Below, piece after piece: positions 52,774 to 62,853 of a stretch of DNA of 64,000 nucleotides. The stretch lies in assembly GCF_900475315.1 (NCBI RefSeq), contig NZ_LS483369.1, positions 620,001 through 684,000 of the forward strand, in the 5' to 3' direction. Below the pieces are notes generated by a model. It saw only the letters and a program-made list of their open reading frames with translations. It did no database searches and was not told where the DNA came from. This stretch comes from Neisseria cinerea (GTDB lineage: Bacteria > Pseudomonadota > Gammaproteobacteria > Burkholderiales > Neisseriaceae). Each line of letters starts with the position of its first letter. Positions within the stretch are counted from its first letter, which is position 1. The position numbers and the translations under genes were made by a program.

Positions 52774-55700
52774 ATGAACAAAATCTTCCGTGTTGTATGG
52801 AGCCATGCTGCGCAATCTTGGGTTGCTGTTTCTGAGCTTACTTCAGCAAAAGGCAAAACTAAATCAAAAACAATTTCAAAATTAGCCGCACTTTCTTTAG
52901 TTGCAGGGACAGCTCTTTCAATGGATGCTATGGCTGCATCTTCACCTATTACCGCAGTAAGCAAAACAGATGGTAATCTTGCAATTTTAACGAATAATCG
53001 AGATAGTATTGTTGCCCGAACTACAGGCGAAGCTACACCTAAAAACGTTATTTATATTGGTAATGGCAGTGTTCCGTCATCAATTGGTGATGAGTTTGTC
53101 GCTATTGGTAATGATATGACCGGTAGTTCAACTGGTTATGCTGGTGATACGTTAATCGGAAACCGAGTTAGAAGTGGCGGCGGAGGCCAAGATTCTTTTG
53201 CTACTGCTGTTGGTTATGCTGCACAAGTTTCTGGCCCGTCAGTGTCTATTGGTGTAGGGACCAGTTCTGATATTGGCTCTGACAGGGGATGGGAAGCTGT
53301 TAAAGATAGCGGTGTTGCTATCGGGGCATTTTCACGAGTGAGTGGCACTGCAAATGGTGGCGTTGCTATGGGGGCTATTTCTTTCGCCGATCAAACTGGT
53401 TCTGTAGCAATTGGTCAATTATCTGGAGCTGCATCATTATTATATGATCGCGAGGTTGCTGGCAAAGGTAATGGCGGTAAGCTGTATAAGACAGCTGAAG
53501 CAACTGGAGGAAATTTAGTTTCTATTGGCGCTGAGGCTGGCGCGCGTTCAAAAAGTAGTGTTGCTATTGGTACACAATCAACAACATCTCTAGGAAACGA
53601 TTCTATTGCAATGGGTACCAATTCAGCGGCGATTAAAGATAACAGTATTGCAATTGGTCATGCAGCTATTGCAGGTGGTCATACTCAAGCAGACATAGAT
53701 GCTTTAAATAAGAAAAAAACATTCCTTAAAGAAGAAAAAGTGAAGGCTGACGAACGCTTACTGGAGAAAACAGCTGCAGTAGCGGCTGAGCCTACCGCGG
53801 AAAATAAATTTCAATTATCTGCTGCAAAAGCAGCTGTAGAGCGTTTGGATTTAGCGATTAAACGTATCGATGCTGATCTTCAGCGTTTATCTTCTGTTAC
53901 TACACGTAATGCAACAAATGCGATAGCTATTGGTAATCAAGCAAAAGCAACAGACGAAAGTGCGCTTGCTTTTGGTGATACAGCGAATGCGACAGGTAAG
54001 GCATCTATTGCACAAGGTAAAAATACACAAGCAACGGCTGAAAACGCTATCGCAGTGGGTACTAGCTCAAATGTAAGCGGTGCAAACTCCGTAGCATTGG
54101 GTGCGAATATTACTAAATTAACAACAGAAAATTCAGTTGTATTGGGTGCTAACTCAACAGAAGTTGTTGGAACAACAGGTGCATCTCATGCAGTTCAAAC
54201 TGTAAATGATGCAACAGTTCGTACTATTGCTGGTCCTAACTTTACTTATTCTGGTTTTGTTGGGAAACCTGCTGATGCTGGTCACTATGTAAGTATTGGT
54301 CAAGCTGGTAAAGAGCGCCAAATTAAAAACTTAGCCGCAGGTGCAGTTACCCCAACTTCTACAGATGCAATCAATGGTTCTCAGTTATATGCATTGATGG
54401 ATCGTGTTGAAAATAAACAAGAGCCTGTAGTGTATACCAATAAAGATGGTGACAAGTTGGTTAAAGTTGGCGATAACTTCTATAAAACAACTGACTTAGA
54501 TGATAAAGGTCAACCAAAAACAGGAGTTCAACCTGTAGCAGCCGGTGATGTAATTGCCTCAATGAATAATGCTGGTAATAACACTACAACCCCTATGGCA
54601 TTGGCTAATATCGCAGGTAACTTACCTGGTGCAAAAAATGGCTCTACAGCCCCTACAACTTCAGGTACATTACCAGAGGGAGCTGATGCGCCTAATACCT
54701 CAAATGCGGCAACTGTGGGCGACGTGTTGAATGCTGGTTGGAATTTAACAGAAAAAGGTGTAGCACGTGATTTTGTTAAACCTTATGACACTGTTGATTT
54801 TATTGATGGTAAAGGCACTAGCGTTAATGTCACTACAGATACTGATGGTAAAGTAAGCCATATTAAATATGACGTTAAAGCAGCTGACGATAGTATTACT
54901 GTTGGTGACGATGGCATTAAAGTAAATACTGGTGTTATAACCCCCGTAACCAAAGATGATGGTGATAAAAAGTCTGGTCAGGTAGCCCCTAATAAAGGTG
55001 ATGAAAATAAAGTCGCCAGCGTAGGAGATGTAGCTAATGCAATTAATAATGCTTTCTGGAAAGTAACTGGCGCTGAAGATGGTGGTAAATTTGCTGACGG
55101 CAATACAACAACAGAAGAACAAGTAAAAGCTGGTGATAAAGTAACATTTAAAGCTGGTAAAAACATCAAGTTAAAACAAGATGGTAAAAACTTTACTTAT
55201 TCTTTAAATCCTGAGCTAACCGATATTACAAGTATTGGTGGAAATGGAACTACGATGACCTTTAAGCCTGAGGGTGTTGATTTGGGTGGTAAAAAAATCA
55301 CCAATATTGCCCCGGGCACAGATGGTACGGATGCCGTGAATAAATCGCAATTAGATGCGGCTGTAAATGGTATGACAACGAAACCATTGTCATTTTCCGG
55401 TGATAATAAAGAAGCTGGAAAATTTGACCGCACTTTGGGTACTGAGGTTAAAGTTGTTGGTGGTGCAGATGCATCTAAATTATCCGATAACAACATTGGT
55501 GTGATTGGGGATAAAACCGATACTTTAACGGTTAAATTGGCGAAGTCGTTAAAAGGCTTGAGTGATGTTGAAGTAAAAGATGATGCTGGTAATACCACGA
55601 ATATTACTCCGAATGGGATCACTATTTCACAACCAGCAAAAGATGGTAAGAAACCTGACAATGTATCTTTGACAAAAGACGGTTTAAATAATGGTGGTCA

Positions 55701-58431
55701 AAACATCACTAATGTAGCGGGCAACTTGCCGGGTGCGAAAAAAGATACAACTGCACCAACTACATCTTCTGAAGGTCCGTCTGCAACAGACTTGCCGAAT
55801 ATTACAAATAATGCAGCCACTGTAGGTGATGTGTTAAATGCAGGTTGGAATTTACAAAATAATGGTGAAGCGAAGGATTTTGTAAAACCATATGACACTG
55901 TAAACTTTATTGATGGCGAAGGTACTACAGCTGTAGTAGAGACAAAAGATAATAAAGTATCTACTGTGAAATACGATGTAAAACTTGGCGCAGGTCTTAA
56001 AAAAGACGATAAAGGTAATATCACTGTAGATGCAGGTAATATTACTAATGAAAATGGTGCGCCAAAAGTAGCAGATGCAGATAAAGATAAAGTAGCCACT
56101 GCAGGTAATGTAGCAGATGCTATTAATAACTCTTACTGGACAGCATCTGCGGAAAAAGATGGCAAAGTAATCGGTAAAGACGATAACATTAAACCTAGCG
56201 GTAAAGTTACGTTTGATGCTGGTAAAAACATTGAAATTGATCACAGCACGCCAAATAAATTTACTTTCAAAACAGTAGATAACCCAGAGTTTAAAACTCT
56301 TGATTTAAATGATGGCGCTGGAAATAAAGTTAACTTAGCTCCAACAGCAGATGGACTAAAATTAGGTAAAGGTGATAAGAATGAGCCTGCTAATATTACG
56401 AATGTAACATCTGGCTTGAAACCATATGGAGATGCGAAGCCAGATGCTAAAGATTTGGTTAATTTAGATACTCCAAATGTATCTGATAACACAGCTGCTA
56501 CAGTAGGTGATCTACGTAACATGGGTTGGGTGGTTGGCACACCTGAAAATGGTTATGTAGATACAGTGAAAAATGCTAATAAAGTAGATTTCAAGGCTGG
56601 GGCTGGAGTTTCTGTAACTGGTGAAACTAAAGACGGTGTTCGTGAAATTACTATCGCAGTTAAAGATGGTGAGGTAGTCAAACCGAATCAATTTACGGCT
56701 AAAGTCAATGGAACGGATACTCCGGTAACCAAAGTAGGAGACCAATATTACAATACAGCAGATATTGATCCAAAAACCGGCGAGCCAAACGCCAAGGCAA
56801 ATCCAGTAACTCCTGACGCGGGTACAACCCCGACTAATTCGGGTGACGGCTATGTAACAGGTAATAAAGTTGCAACAGCGATTCAAAAATCTGGTTTTGT
56901 TGTAGGTAAGCAAACAGAAAAATTATCTGCTGCAGACTTCAAAGATGAAGATGAAAAAGTGAATCCTGATGATGAACTTCGTTTTGCAGATGGTAACAAC
57001 ACGAAAGTGAAGTTAGCAACGAAAGAATCTGTTGATAAAGATGGCAATAAAGTAACTACCACGACAGTAAAAGTGGATGTAACAGGCTTACCAGTTCAAT
57101 ATACTGATAAGAATGGCACGCCAGTGACTAAAGTTGGTGATAAATACTTTACTGTTGATAAGGATGGTAATCCTACAACAACGGAAGTTGCACCTGAGAA
57201 CTTAACCACTAACATGGTTAATCCAGCGGCAAAACCGAATGAAATTGGTGCACCAACGACATTAGGTAATATGAAATCTAATCTTCCGTCCGTAAATGAC
57301 GCAGATAAGAATGCCAAAGATGTTGCGGGCAATCCGATTGCCGGTAAAGACAATAAATCTGCTCCAATTGATGCGGCAAAAGCAGCGGATATTGCAAAAA
57401 ATGCAGGCAATAATGCAGCGACCGTATCTGATGTGTTGAATGCAGGTTGGAATTTACAAAATAATGGTGAAGCGAAGGATTTTGTAAAACCTTATGACAC
57501 CGTAAACTTTGTAGATGGTAAAGGCACTAAAGCTGTCGTTGAAACCACGTCAAACGGCACAACAAGTAACGTGAAGTTTGATGTTGATACAGGCACTGTT
57601 ACAAGTAATAAAGATGGTTCTGTTTCAGGTCCAGTTACGCCTGAAATGCAGAAAGCCTTAGATGATGCTAAAAAAGCATTAGCAGATGCAACCACGCCTG
57701 AAGCGAAGAAGGCTGCTCAAGATAAGGTTGATGCTGCACAGGCTAATATCAATAACGCTGGTAACCAAATTGCAACTGCTCAAGGTGTTGCGGATGCAAT
57801 TAACAAGTCAGGCTTTACATTAGCCACTTCAGCAAATGGCGGTGAGAAAATTTCAGGTACTCCAGAAATGATCAATCCAGGCAAAAAAGTTGAAATGGTT
57901 GCAGGTAAAAATATGACCGTGAAACAAGAGTCTAACGGTAAAGTGACTTACGCAACTGCTTCTAATGTAACCTTTGACAGTGTTCAATTCGGTGATAATG
58001 GTCCTAAGATTACTAACAATGGTGGAAATATCAATGTTGGTACAGCGACAGGCGCACCAACTAAGATTACAGGCGTAGCACCAGGTGAAATTTCATCAAC
58101 TTCTACCGATGCAATCAACGGCAGCCAGTTGCACAGTGTGGCATCAGATATTAACAACCGTATAGGTTCGCTGGACAATAAGATTGATATGGCAGATAAA
58201 AATCTTCGCGGAGGTGTTGCCCAAGCGATTGCAGCCGCAGGTTTGGTTCAGGCTTATTTACCAGGCAAGAGCCTGCTGGCAATCGGTGGTGGTGTGTATC
58301 GCGGTGAAGCCGGTTATGCCATTGGTTACTCCAGTATTTCTGATAATGGAAATTGGATTATCAAAGGTACGGCATCCGGTAATTCACGCGGTCATTTTGG
58401 TGCTTCCACATCTGTCGGCTATCAGTGGTGA
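52774..58431 (+). CDS. Trimeric autotransporter adhesin (YadA/NhhA/Hsf family)
   Basis: A 1885-residue surface adhesin. Residues 1-54 are the extended signal (MNKIFRVVWSHAAQSWVAVS) typical of large autotransporters. A YadA-like head (about 100-520) is made of AIGxx(A/S) repeats such as SVAIGTQSTTSLGNDSIAMG, interrupted by a coiled coil (about 307-372). A neck, TSTDAINGSQLYALMDRVE, ends the head near 545. The stalk has Trp-ring and related modules: DVLNAGW near 650, 1019 and 1553, and AINN(A/S)xW near 756 and 1119. A second neck is near 1775 and the last 75 residues form the YadA anchor, closely like NhhA (GYAIGYSSISDNGNWIIKGT). Passenger DNA is much richer in A/T than the backbone; the anchor DNA is not. 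Ribosome site TAAGGGA, 8 bases before the ATG. Confidence 0.93.
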   Translation: MNKIFRVVWSHAAQSWVAVSELTSAKGKTKSKTISKLAALSLVAGTALSMDAMAASSPITAVSKTDGNLAILTNNRDSIVARTTGEATPKNVIYIGNGSVPSSIGDEFVAIGNDMTGSSTGYAGDTLIGNRVRSGGGGQDSFATAVGYAAQVSGPSVSIGVGTSSDIGSDRGWEAVKDSGVAIGAFSRVSGTANGGVAMGAISFADQTGSVAIGQLSGAASLLYDREVAGKGNGGKLYKTAEATGGNLVSIGAEAGARSKSSVAIGTQSTTSLGNDSIAMGTNSAAIKDNSIAIGHAAIAGGHTQADIDALNKKKTFLKEEKVKADERLLEKTAAVAAEPTAENKFQLSAAKAAVERLDLAIKRIDADLQRLSSVTTRNATNAIAIGNQAKATDESALAFGDTANATGKASIAQGKNTQATAENAIAVGTSSNVSGANSVALGANITKLTTENSVVLGANSTEVVGTTGASHAVQTVNDATVRTIAGPNFTYSGFVGKPADAGHYVSIGQAGKERQIKNLAAGAVTPTSTDAINGSQLYALMDRVENKQEPVVYTNKDGDKLVKVGDNFYKTTDLDDKGQPKTGVQPVAAGDVIASMNNAGNNTTTPMALANIAGNLPGAKNGSTAPTTSGTLPEGADAPNTSNAATVGDVLNAGWNLTEKGVARDFVKPYDTVDFIDGKGTSVNVTTDTDGKVSHIKYDVKAADDSITVGDDGIKVNTGVITPVTKDDGDKKSGQVAPNKGDENKVASVGDVANAINNAFWKVTGAEDGGKFADGNTTTEEQVKAGDKVTFKAGKNIKLKQDGKNFTYSLNPELTDITSIGGNGTTMTFKPEGVDLGGKKITNIAPGTDGTDAVNKSQLDAAVNGMTTKPLSFSGDNKEAGKFDRTLGTEVKVVGGADASKLSDNNIGVIGDKTDTLTVKLAKSLKGLSDVEVKDDAGNTTNITPNGITISQPAKDGKKPDNVSLTKDGLNNGGQNITNVAGNLPGAKKDTTAPTTSSEGPSATDLPNITNNAATVGDVLNAGWNLQNNGEAKDFVKPYDTVNFIDGEGTTAVVETKDNKVSTVKYDVKLGAGLKKDDKGNITVDAGNITNENGAPKVADADKDKVATAGNVADAINNSYWTASAEKDGKVIGKDDNIKPSGKVTFDAGKNIEIDHSTPNKFTFKTVDNPEFKTLDLNDGAGNKVNLAPTADGLKLGKGDKNEPANITNVTSGLKPYGDAKPDAKDLVNLDTPNVSDNTAATVGDLRNMGWVVGTPENGYVDTVKNANKVDFKAGAGVSVTGETKDGVREITIAVKDGEVVKPNQFTAKVNGTDTPVTKVGDQYYNTADIDPKTGEPNAKANPVTPDAGTTPTNSGDGYVTGNKVATAIQKSGFVVGKQTEKLSAADFKDEDEKVNPDDELRFADGNNTKVKLATKESVDKDGNKVTTTTVKVDVTGLPVQYTDKNGTPVTKVGDKYFTVDKDGNPTTTEVAPENLTTNMVNPAAKPNEIGAPTTLGNMKSNLPSVNDADKNAKDVAGNPIAGKDNKSAPIDAAKAADIAKNAGNNAATVSDVLNAGWNLQNNGEAKDFVKPYDTVNFVDGKGTKAVVETTSNGTTSNVKFDVDTGTVTSNKDGSVSGPVTPEMQKALDDAKKALADATTPEAKKAAQDKVDAAQANINNAGNQIATAQGVADAINKSGFTLATSANGGEKISGTPEMINPGKKVEMVAGKNMTVKQESNGKVTYATASNVTFDSVQFGDNGPKITNNGGNINVGTATGAPTKITGVAPGEISSTSTDAINGSQLHSVASDINNRIGSLDNKIDMADKNLRGGVAQAIAAAGLVQAYLPGKSLLAIGGGVYRGEAGYAIGYSSISDNGNWIIKGTASGNSRGHFGASTSVGYQW
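55837..57491 (+). repeat. Two identical 53-bp segments in the adhesin stalk
   Basis: 55837-55889 and 57439-57491 are identical over 53 bp (encoding NAGWNLQNNGEAKDFVKP) and lie 1602 bp apart in the same frame. A third, diverged copy starts near 54724. Recombination between them would delete 534 codons cleanly. Confidence 0.8.
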
Positions 58432-58481
58432 TACTAGGTTTGGTTGCATATTTCAAACGTTAAGTATAAGCAGTCAGAATG

Positions 58482-58513
58482 AAAAAGGGTGGCAGAATCG
58501 CCACCCTTTTTTT
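58482..58513 (+). terminator. Rho-independent terminator of the adhesin gene
   Basis: The 12-bp stem AAAAAGGGTGGC / GCCACCCTTTTT has a 6-base loop, with extra T on the 3' side, 50 bp after the adhesin stop. Confidence 0.92.
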
Positions 58514-58935
58514 ATATTTAGTCGTATTTTATTATTATCTTAATTCGGACTATAAGGGATTTTATACAACTCTCTGAGAAAACTGCCTAAAGAGGGCAAA
58601 AAAGTTTTTGATTCTCGTCAATTGTAAGAAGTTGGGCTAATTATTCCGTCTGAAAGAAAATTGGGGGAATCGAATATGGGAAAGCTGCCGGATAAATTTA
58701 ACTCACTGTTTTATTGAATAGAATGATCCACATCATATATTTTTACTGTTAAGATTGTTGTAAGTTCAAGGTAGAAATAATAGTAACGCGTAAGTTAAGG
58801 CAGCCTTGAGCTGATAATAAGATACCAAACATATTGTTTACAATTCTGACCAAAAATCTGAACCTGTCAGGAAGAAATAAGGTAAAATACACTTTGTTAT
58901 CTTACCGTCTAATCACCATTTACCAAGGAAAAATG
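58514..58935. other. Intergenic region between adhesin and purM
   Basis: About 420 bp, AT-rich. A near-DUS (TTCCGTCTGAA) lies near 58627, and a possible purM -10 (TAAAAT) lies near 58882. I see no gene. Confidence 0.5.
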
Positions 58936-59970
58936 ATGAGTACTTCATTTAGTTACCGCGATGCAGGTGTCGATATCGACGCAGGCGACCAACTGGTCGA
59001 AAACATCAAACCGTTTGCCAAACGCACCATGCGTCCGGAAGTATTGGGGGATTTGGGCGGTTTTGGCGCATTGGTCGAAATTGGCAAGAAATATAAAAAT
59101 CCCGTATTGGTCAGCGGTACGGATGGAGTAGGAACCAAGCTCAAGCTTGCTTTTGATTGGGATAAGCATGATACGGTCGGCATTGACCTTGTCGCTATGA
59201 GTGTTAACGATATTTTGGTTCAAGGAGCAGAACCTCTGTTTTTCTTGGATTATTTTGCCTGCGGTAAATTGGATGTTCCGCGCGCGACCGATGTCATCAA
59301 AGGCATTGCACAAGGTTGCGAAGAATCCGGCTGCGCCCTGATTGGCGGGGAAACTGCTGAAATGCCGGGCATGTATCCCGTTGGTGAATACGACTTGGCG
59401 GGTTTTGCCGTCGGCGTGGTGGAAAAAGAAAATATCATTACCGGCCGCAGCATCGGTGTAGGCGATGTGGTATTGGGTTTGGCTTCCAACGGTGCACATT
59501 CAAATGGCTATTCGCTCATCCGTAAAATTATCGAGCGGGAAAATCCTGATTTGGATGCTGATTTTGATAATGGGAAAAGCTTGAGGGAGGCAGTTATCGC
59601 ACCAACCCGTCTGTATGTGAAACCGATTCTTGCCGCTTTGGAAAAATTTACCATTAAAGGCATGGCACACATTACCGGCGGCGGTATTACTGAAAACGTA
59701 CCGCGCGTGTTGCCTGAAAACACGGTTGCCCAAATTGATGCCAAATCGTGGGAATTGCCTAAACTCTTCCAATGGCTTCAAAAGGCGGGCAATGTGGAAA
59801 CTCAAGAAATGTACCGAACCTTTAACTGCGGTATCGGCATGGTCGTTATTGTTGCTGCCGAAGATGCTGATGCGGTTGAGAGCCTCTTGGGTGAGCAAGG
59901 TGAAACAGTTTACCGTTTGGGCTTGATTCGCGAGCGTCATGGGGATGAACATCAAACCCAGGTTGCCTGA
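58936..59970 (+). CDS. purM: Phosphoribosylformylglycinamidine cyclo-ligase PurM (AIR synthetase)
   Basis: A 344-residue enzyme of purine synthesis, closing FGAM to AIR with ATP. Start [17 protein letters not shown] at 58936 (ribosome site AAGGAAAA, 7 bases); the frame from 58834 adds no family residues. [16 protein letters not shown] (near residue 56), [14 protein letters not shown] near 135 and [14 protein letters not shown] near 185 are signature blocks. The length equals E. coli PurM (345). Confidence 0.96.
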   Translation: MSTSFSYRDAGVDIDAGDQLVENIKPFAKRTMRPEVLGDLGGFGALVEIGKKYKNPVLVSGTDGVGTKLKLAFDWDKHDTVGIDLVAMSVNDILVQGAEPLFFLDYFACGKLDVPRATDVIKGIAQGCEESGCALIGGETAEMPGMYPVGEYDLAGFAVGVVEKENIITGRSIGVGDVVLGLASNGAHSNGYSLIRKIIERENPDLDADFDNGKSLREAVIAPTRLYVKPILAALEKFTIKGMAHITGGGITENVPRVLPENTVAQIDAKSWELPKLFQWLQKAGNVETQEMYRTFNCGIGMVVIVAAEDADAVESLLGEQGETVYRLGLIRERHGDEHQTQVA

Positions 59971-59986
59971 TTGCTTCTATAGCGAA

Positions 59987-60067
59987 ATGCCGTCTCAAAC
60001 ATGGGTTTAGACGGCATTTTTATTATGCCGTCTGAAAATATCATGATGATACGTTTTCAGACGGCAT
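59987..60067. terminator. Two consecutive DUS hairpins after purM
   Basis: An imperfect pair at 59987-60021 (ATGCCGTCTCAA ... TTTAGACGGCAT then T5), which is the likely purM terminator, and a perfect AT-DUS pair at 60025-60067 with a 19-base loop. Confidence 0.75.
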
Positions 60068-60221
60068 AGTTGATATTGCAGTATCAGATAGGAGCAAGTA
60101 GAAAACACTAAACCGAACATATTACTGCTGTGGCAAGTATGCTTACGGGGGCATAAGCTTACATGCTTGGTCTGTTATCCGAATGACCGTACGGGCCTAA
60201 TATATGCCGTCTGAACCCGTA

Positions 60222-60878
60222 TTACTCCAATACAGGCTGGGGGACATTATGATGGATAGCATAAACGGCGGCTTGAACCCGGCTGCTGAGGTTGAGTTTG
60301 CGGAGCAGGTTTTGAACGTGAACTTTAACGGTGGATTCAGCAAGGTTGAGGTGGCGTGCAATGATTTTATTGCTGTGTCCTGCGGCAAGGTAACCTAGAA
60401 TTTCCATCTCTCGGGGGGTAAGGGAGGAAAGTGTCTGAGTTCCTTGTGCGGGTTGGGGGGAAATCAGGCTGCGGACGAGTTTGGCAGTCATCTCGGGAGA
60501 GAATACATTATCGCCGTCGGCAGCTTTGCGTATGCTTTCAAGCAAGAAATCGGCGTTGATATTTTTCAACAGATAGCCGCGGGCACCGATACGCATACAT
60601 TCGGTAAGATCGTCGCTGTCTTCGGAAACAGTCAGCATAATCACTGCCTGTTGCGGATTGATGCTGATGATTTGGGAGAGTGCTTCGCGTCCGTTCATAC
60701 CGGGCATATCAAGGTCAAGCAGGACGACATCGGGTTGAAGCTGGCTGATCATTTTAATGCCGGAAAGTCCGTCGGAAGCTTCGCCGATGACCTCAAAATC
60801 ATGTTGGCGCAACAAAAGTGCCTTGATGCCGCTGCGGAAAAGGGTATGGTCGTCTATCAGAATAATTTTAATGGTCAT
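60222..60878 (-). CDS. narP: Response regulator NarP (LuxR/NarL family)
   Basis: A 218-residue two-component regulator for nitrate/nitrite. The receiver domain phosphorylation site is VLLDLDMPGMNG (Asp near residue 56), with acidic DDH near residue 10 and lysine in LLKNI near 106. The C-terminal LuxR-type HTH is LTPREMEILGYLAAGHSNK, then STVKVHVQNLLRKLNL. It is the second gene of the narQ-narP operon, overlapping the sensor stop by ATGA. Confidence 0.93.
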   Translation of the reverse strand: MTIKIILIDDHTLFRSGIKALLLRQHDFEVIGEASDGLSGIKMISQLQPDVVLLDLDMPGMNGREALSQIISINPQQAVIMLTVSEDSDDLTECMRIGARGYLLKNINADFLLESIRKAADGDNVFSPEMTAKLVRSLISPQPAQGTQTLSSLTPREMEILGYLAAGHSNKIIARHLNLAESTVKVHVQNLLRKLNLSSRVQAAVYAIHHNVPQPVLE

Positions 60879-62647
60879 TTCAAGCTTTCTTCAGATGCAC
60901 CCGTCAATGAGACGGTGGTTCCTTGTTGGGGTTGGGAATAGATTTTCAATACGGCGCGGATACGTTTGGCACGCTCCTGCATGATATGTAGTCCGACATG
61001 GCTGCCAGAAGGTTCTCCAATGTTTTCCGTGTCGAAACCCTGTCCGTTGTCTTGAATGGTCATTGTAAAACTTCCATCCTGTTTGACCAGCCTGAATTTG
61101 ACATGGGTGGCACGGGCGTGTTTTCGGATATTGGAAAGGCTTTCTTGCAGGATAAAAATCATTTGGAGCTGCTCTTCCTGAGGAGGCAGGAACGAACTGT
61201 TTTCCCAGGTGGTTTCAACCGTTATCCCGGTTTGTTGTGTAAAGCGGGCGAATAGGTCGGCAACGGCTTCGGGAAATTCTTTATTACTGATTTTGGTACG
61301 GAAGTTGAGCAGCAGTTCGCGGACGTCTTCATAACATTCTTGTACGCCTGTTTTGATAAAGCTGATGTTTTCCGCAGCTTCTTCTTTTTTTCCTTCGGCA
61401 AAGGCACTCTCCAACATTTGTACCTGCAGGTTTAGGAACGTTAATGCTTGTGCGATGCTGTCATGTAATCCTTGCGCAATCAGGTTGCGTTCCTGCAATA
61501 CCGCAAGCAGGCGTTTTTCTTCTTCCTGCTTCGCCCCGGCGAGCGATACGCCCAATTGCCTGCCTAATGTTTGAAGCAGGATGCGGTCGTCTTCATCAAG
61601 AGAAATGCCGTTTGGAAAGCTGAGCAACAGCCTGCCCAATGTTTCGTTCTGGTACTCAATGGGGAAGGTTTCCTCATGGTACTTCCCCAAATCCGAAGCT
61701 GCTGTGCCGCAATCCGCATGATGAATGGAAACATAAACATCGGATCCGCCGTCCAAACAGACTCTGCCTGAATCTGCTTCTACGGCGGGCAGGATACGGT
61801 TTAGAAAATGTTCTGCAGCCTGTTGCGGTATGTAGGATTGGTGCAGGTCCCGCGTAGTTTGGTACAGCAGGGTCAGGTTTTGATTTTGTTTTTCGAGGCT
61901 GCGTGTCTGCTCGGCGACTTGTCCTTCCAAATCATCATATAAAATTTTCAACTTGCCGCCCATTTGATTGAAACAACGCCCGACCTGTTTGAATTCCGGC
62001 GTACCGCCTTCGGGAACGGGAATATCGAAACACCTACGTCCGATGCGTTCCGCACCTTCCCTTAATGCCTGCAGCGGCCGAATAACCCAAATCTGGTGCC
62101 AAAACAGCATCAGCACAGACGACACCAGCGTCATCAACATAATTGCCCATTGAAAACGCCTGAGCCACCATGTGTTTTTTTCATTGGCATTTTCCAATGC
62201 CTGCAAAAACAATTCGATGTTTCCGGCAAAGCGGTAGAGATCGACCTGAGTCGGACGCCGGTAGGACTGAAGCGGGGGGAGGATGTGTGCCTGCCAATCT
62301 ATAATCAGCATGGATTGTATCAAATCATAAGCAAGAGGGGTGTCCGAAGGAATCAGCGGATGGATTGCATCGCTTTGCGAAATACGCTTCAGGCTTTTTT
62401 CAAATTCGGCAACCTGATTGTCTATTTGGGAGCGGGGAGATCCTTCGCCGGCCATGTAGGCCAGACGGTATGCCTGCATCCTCAAGTTTCCGGCTTCTTC
62501 AATGACTGAGGCGGCATTTTCCAGGCGTAAAGAGAGCATCAACGTTAACACGACGGACAATGCCGCCAATCCGACCCATAAACCGGTCAGAAGTTTCAGG
62601 CGTAGGGAAAGGCTGATGCCGTCTGAAAATCGGGATGACAGTATCAT
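60875..62647 (-). CDS. narQ: Nitrate/nitrite sensor histidine kinase (NarX/NarQ type)
   Basis: A 590-residue membrane kinase. TM1 (about residues 18-41) and TM2 (about 163-185) flank a periplasmic sensor with the nitrate P-box-like sequence NLRMQAYRLAYMAGEGSPRS near residue 55. HAMP follows (VIRPLQALREGAERI), then a GAF-like middle region and a HisKA_3 kinase whose phospho-histidine is in LHDSIAQALTFLNLQ near 400. HATPase motifs are DNGQGFD and GLHIMQERAKRI. The length is that of NarX. The start lies in an AT-DUS-bearing stretch that encodes FSDGI, so residues 1-12 are unconserved. Confidence 0.9.
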   Translation of the reverse strand: MILSSRFSDGISLSLRLKLLTGLWVGLAALSVVLTLMLSLRLENAASVIEEAGNLRMQAYRLAYMAGEGSPRSQIDNQVAEFEKSLKRISQSDAIHPLIPSDTPLAYDLIQSMLIIDWQAHILPPLQSYRRPTQVDLYRFAGNIELFLQALENANEKNTWWLRRFQWAIMLMTLVSSVLMLFWHQIWVIRPLQALREGAERIGRRCFDIPVPEGGTPEFKQVGRCFNQMGGKLKILYDDLEGQVAEQTRSLEKQNQNLTLLYQTTRDLHQSYIPQQAAEHFLNRILPAVEADSGRVCLDGGSDVYVSIHHADCGTAASDLGKYHEETFPIEYQNETLGRLLLSFPNGISLDEDDRILLQTLGRQLGVSLAGAKQEEEKRLLAVLQERNLIAQGLHDSIAQALTFLNLQVQMLESAFAEGKKEEAAENISFIKTGVQECYEDVRELLLNFRTKISNKEFPEAVADLFARFTQQTGITVETTWENSSFLPPQEEQLQMIFILQESLSNIRKHARATHVKFRLVKQDGSFTMTIQDNGQGFDTENIGEPSGSHVGLHIMQERAKRIRAVLKIYSQPQQGTTVSLTGASEESLK

Positions 62648-62853
62648 GCTTTGAGAAAATTATTTTAAAATAATGTCAACAATATCATTCTTTCGGATTA
62701 GAGACAACTGCTCAGAAAGAATTGGTTAAGAAAAACTTAATCGTCATCGCTTCCAGTGTTAAATCAGGTTATGATAAAATTCAAATAATATGAATTTATT
62801 AAATGTCTATATCAGACTTATTCTAAAAATATTGGGAACAACAAGCTGTAATC
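62648..62853. promoter_or_regulatory. Divergent narQ/mobA spacer
   Basis: About 200 AT-rich bases. A perfect 16-bp palindrome, ATTATTTTAAAATAAT, lies at 62659-62674, 12 bp upstream of narQ. A TTGACA on the minus strand follows at about 62673-62678. No firm promoter for mobA is seen. Confidence 0.4.

Noticed and set aside
54745-57695. Several minus-strand frames under the adhesin
   Set aside because: They are shadows of the low-complexity repetitive adhesin sequence.
52068-58513. tRNA-Leu as attachment site of an adhesin island
   Set aside because: I found no duplicate of the tRNA 3' end after the adhesin and no integrase, so integration at the tRNA is not supported.
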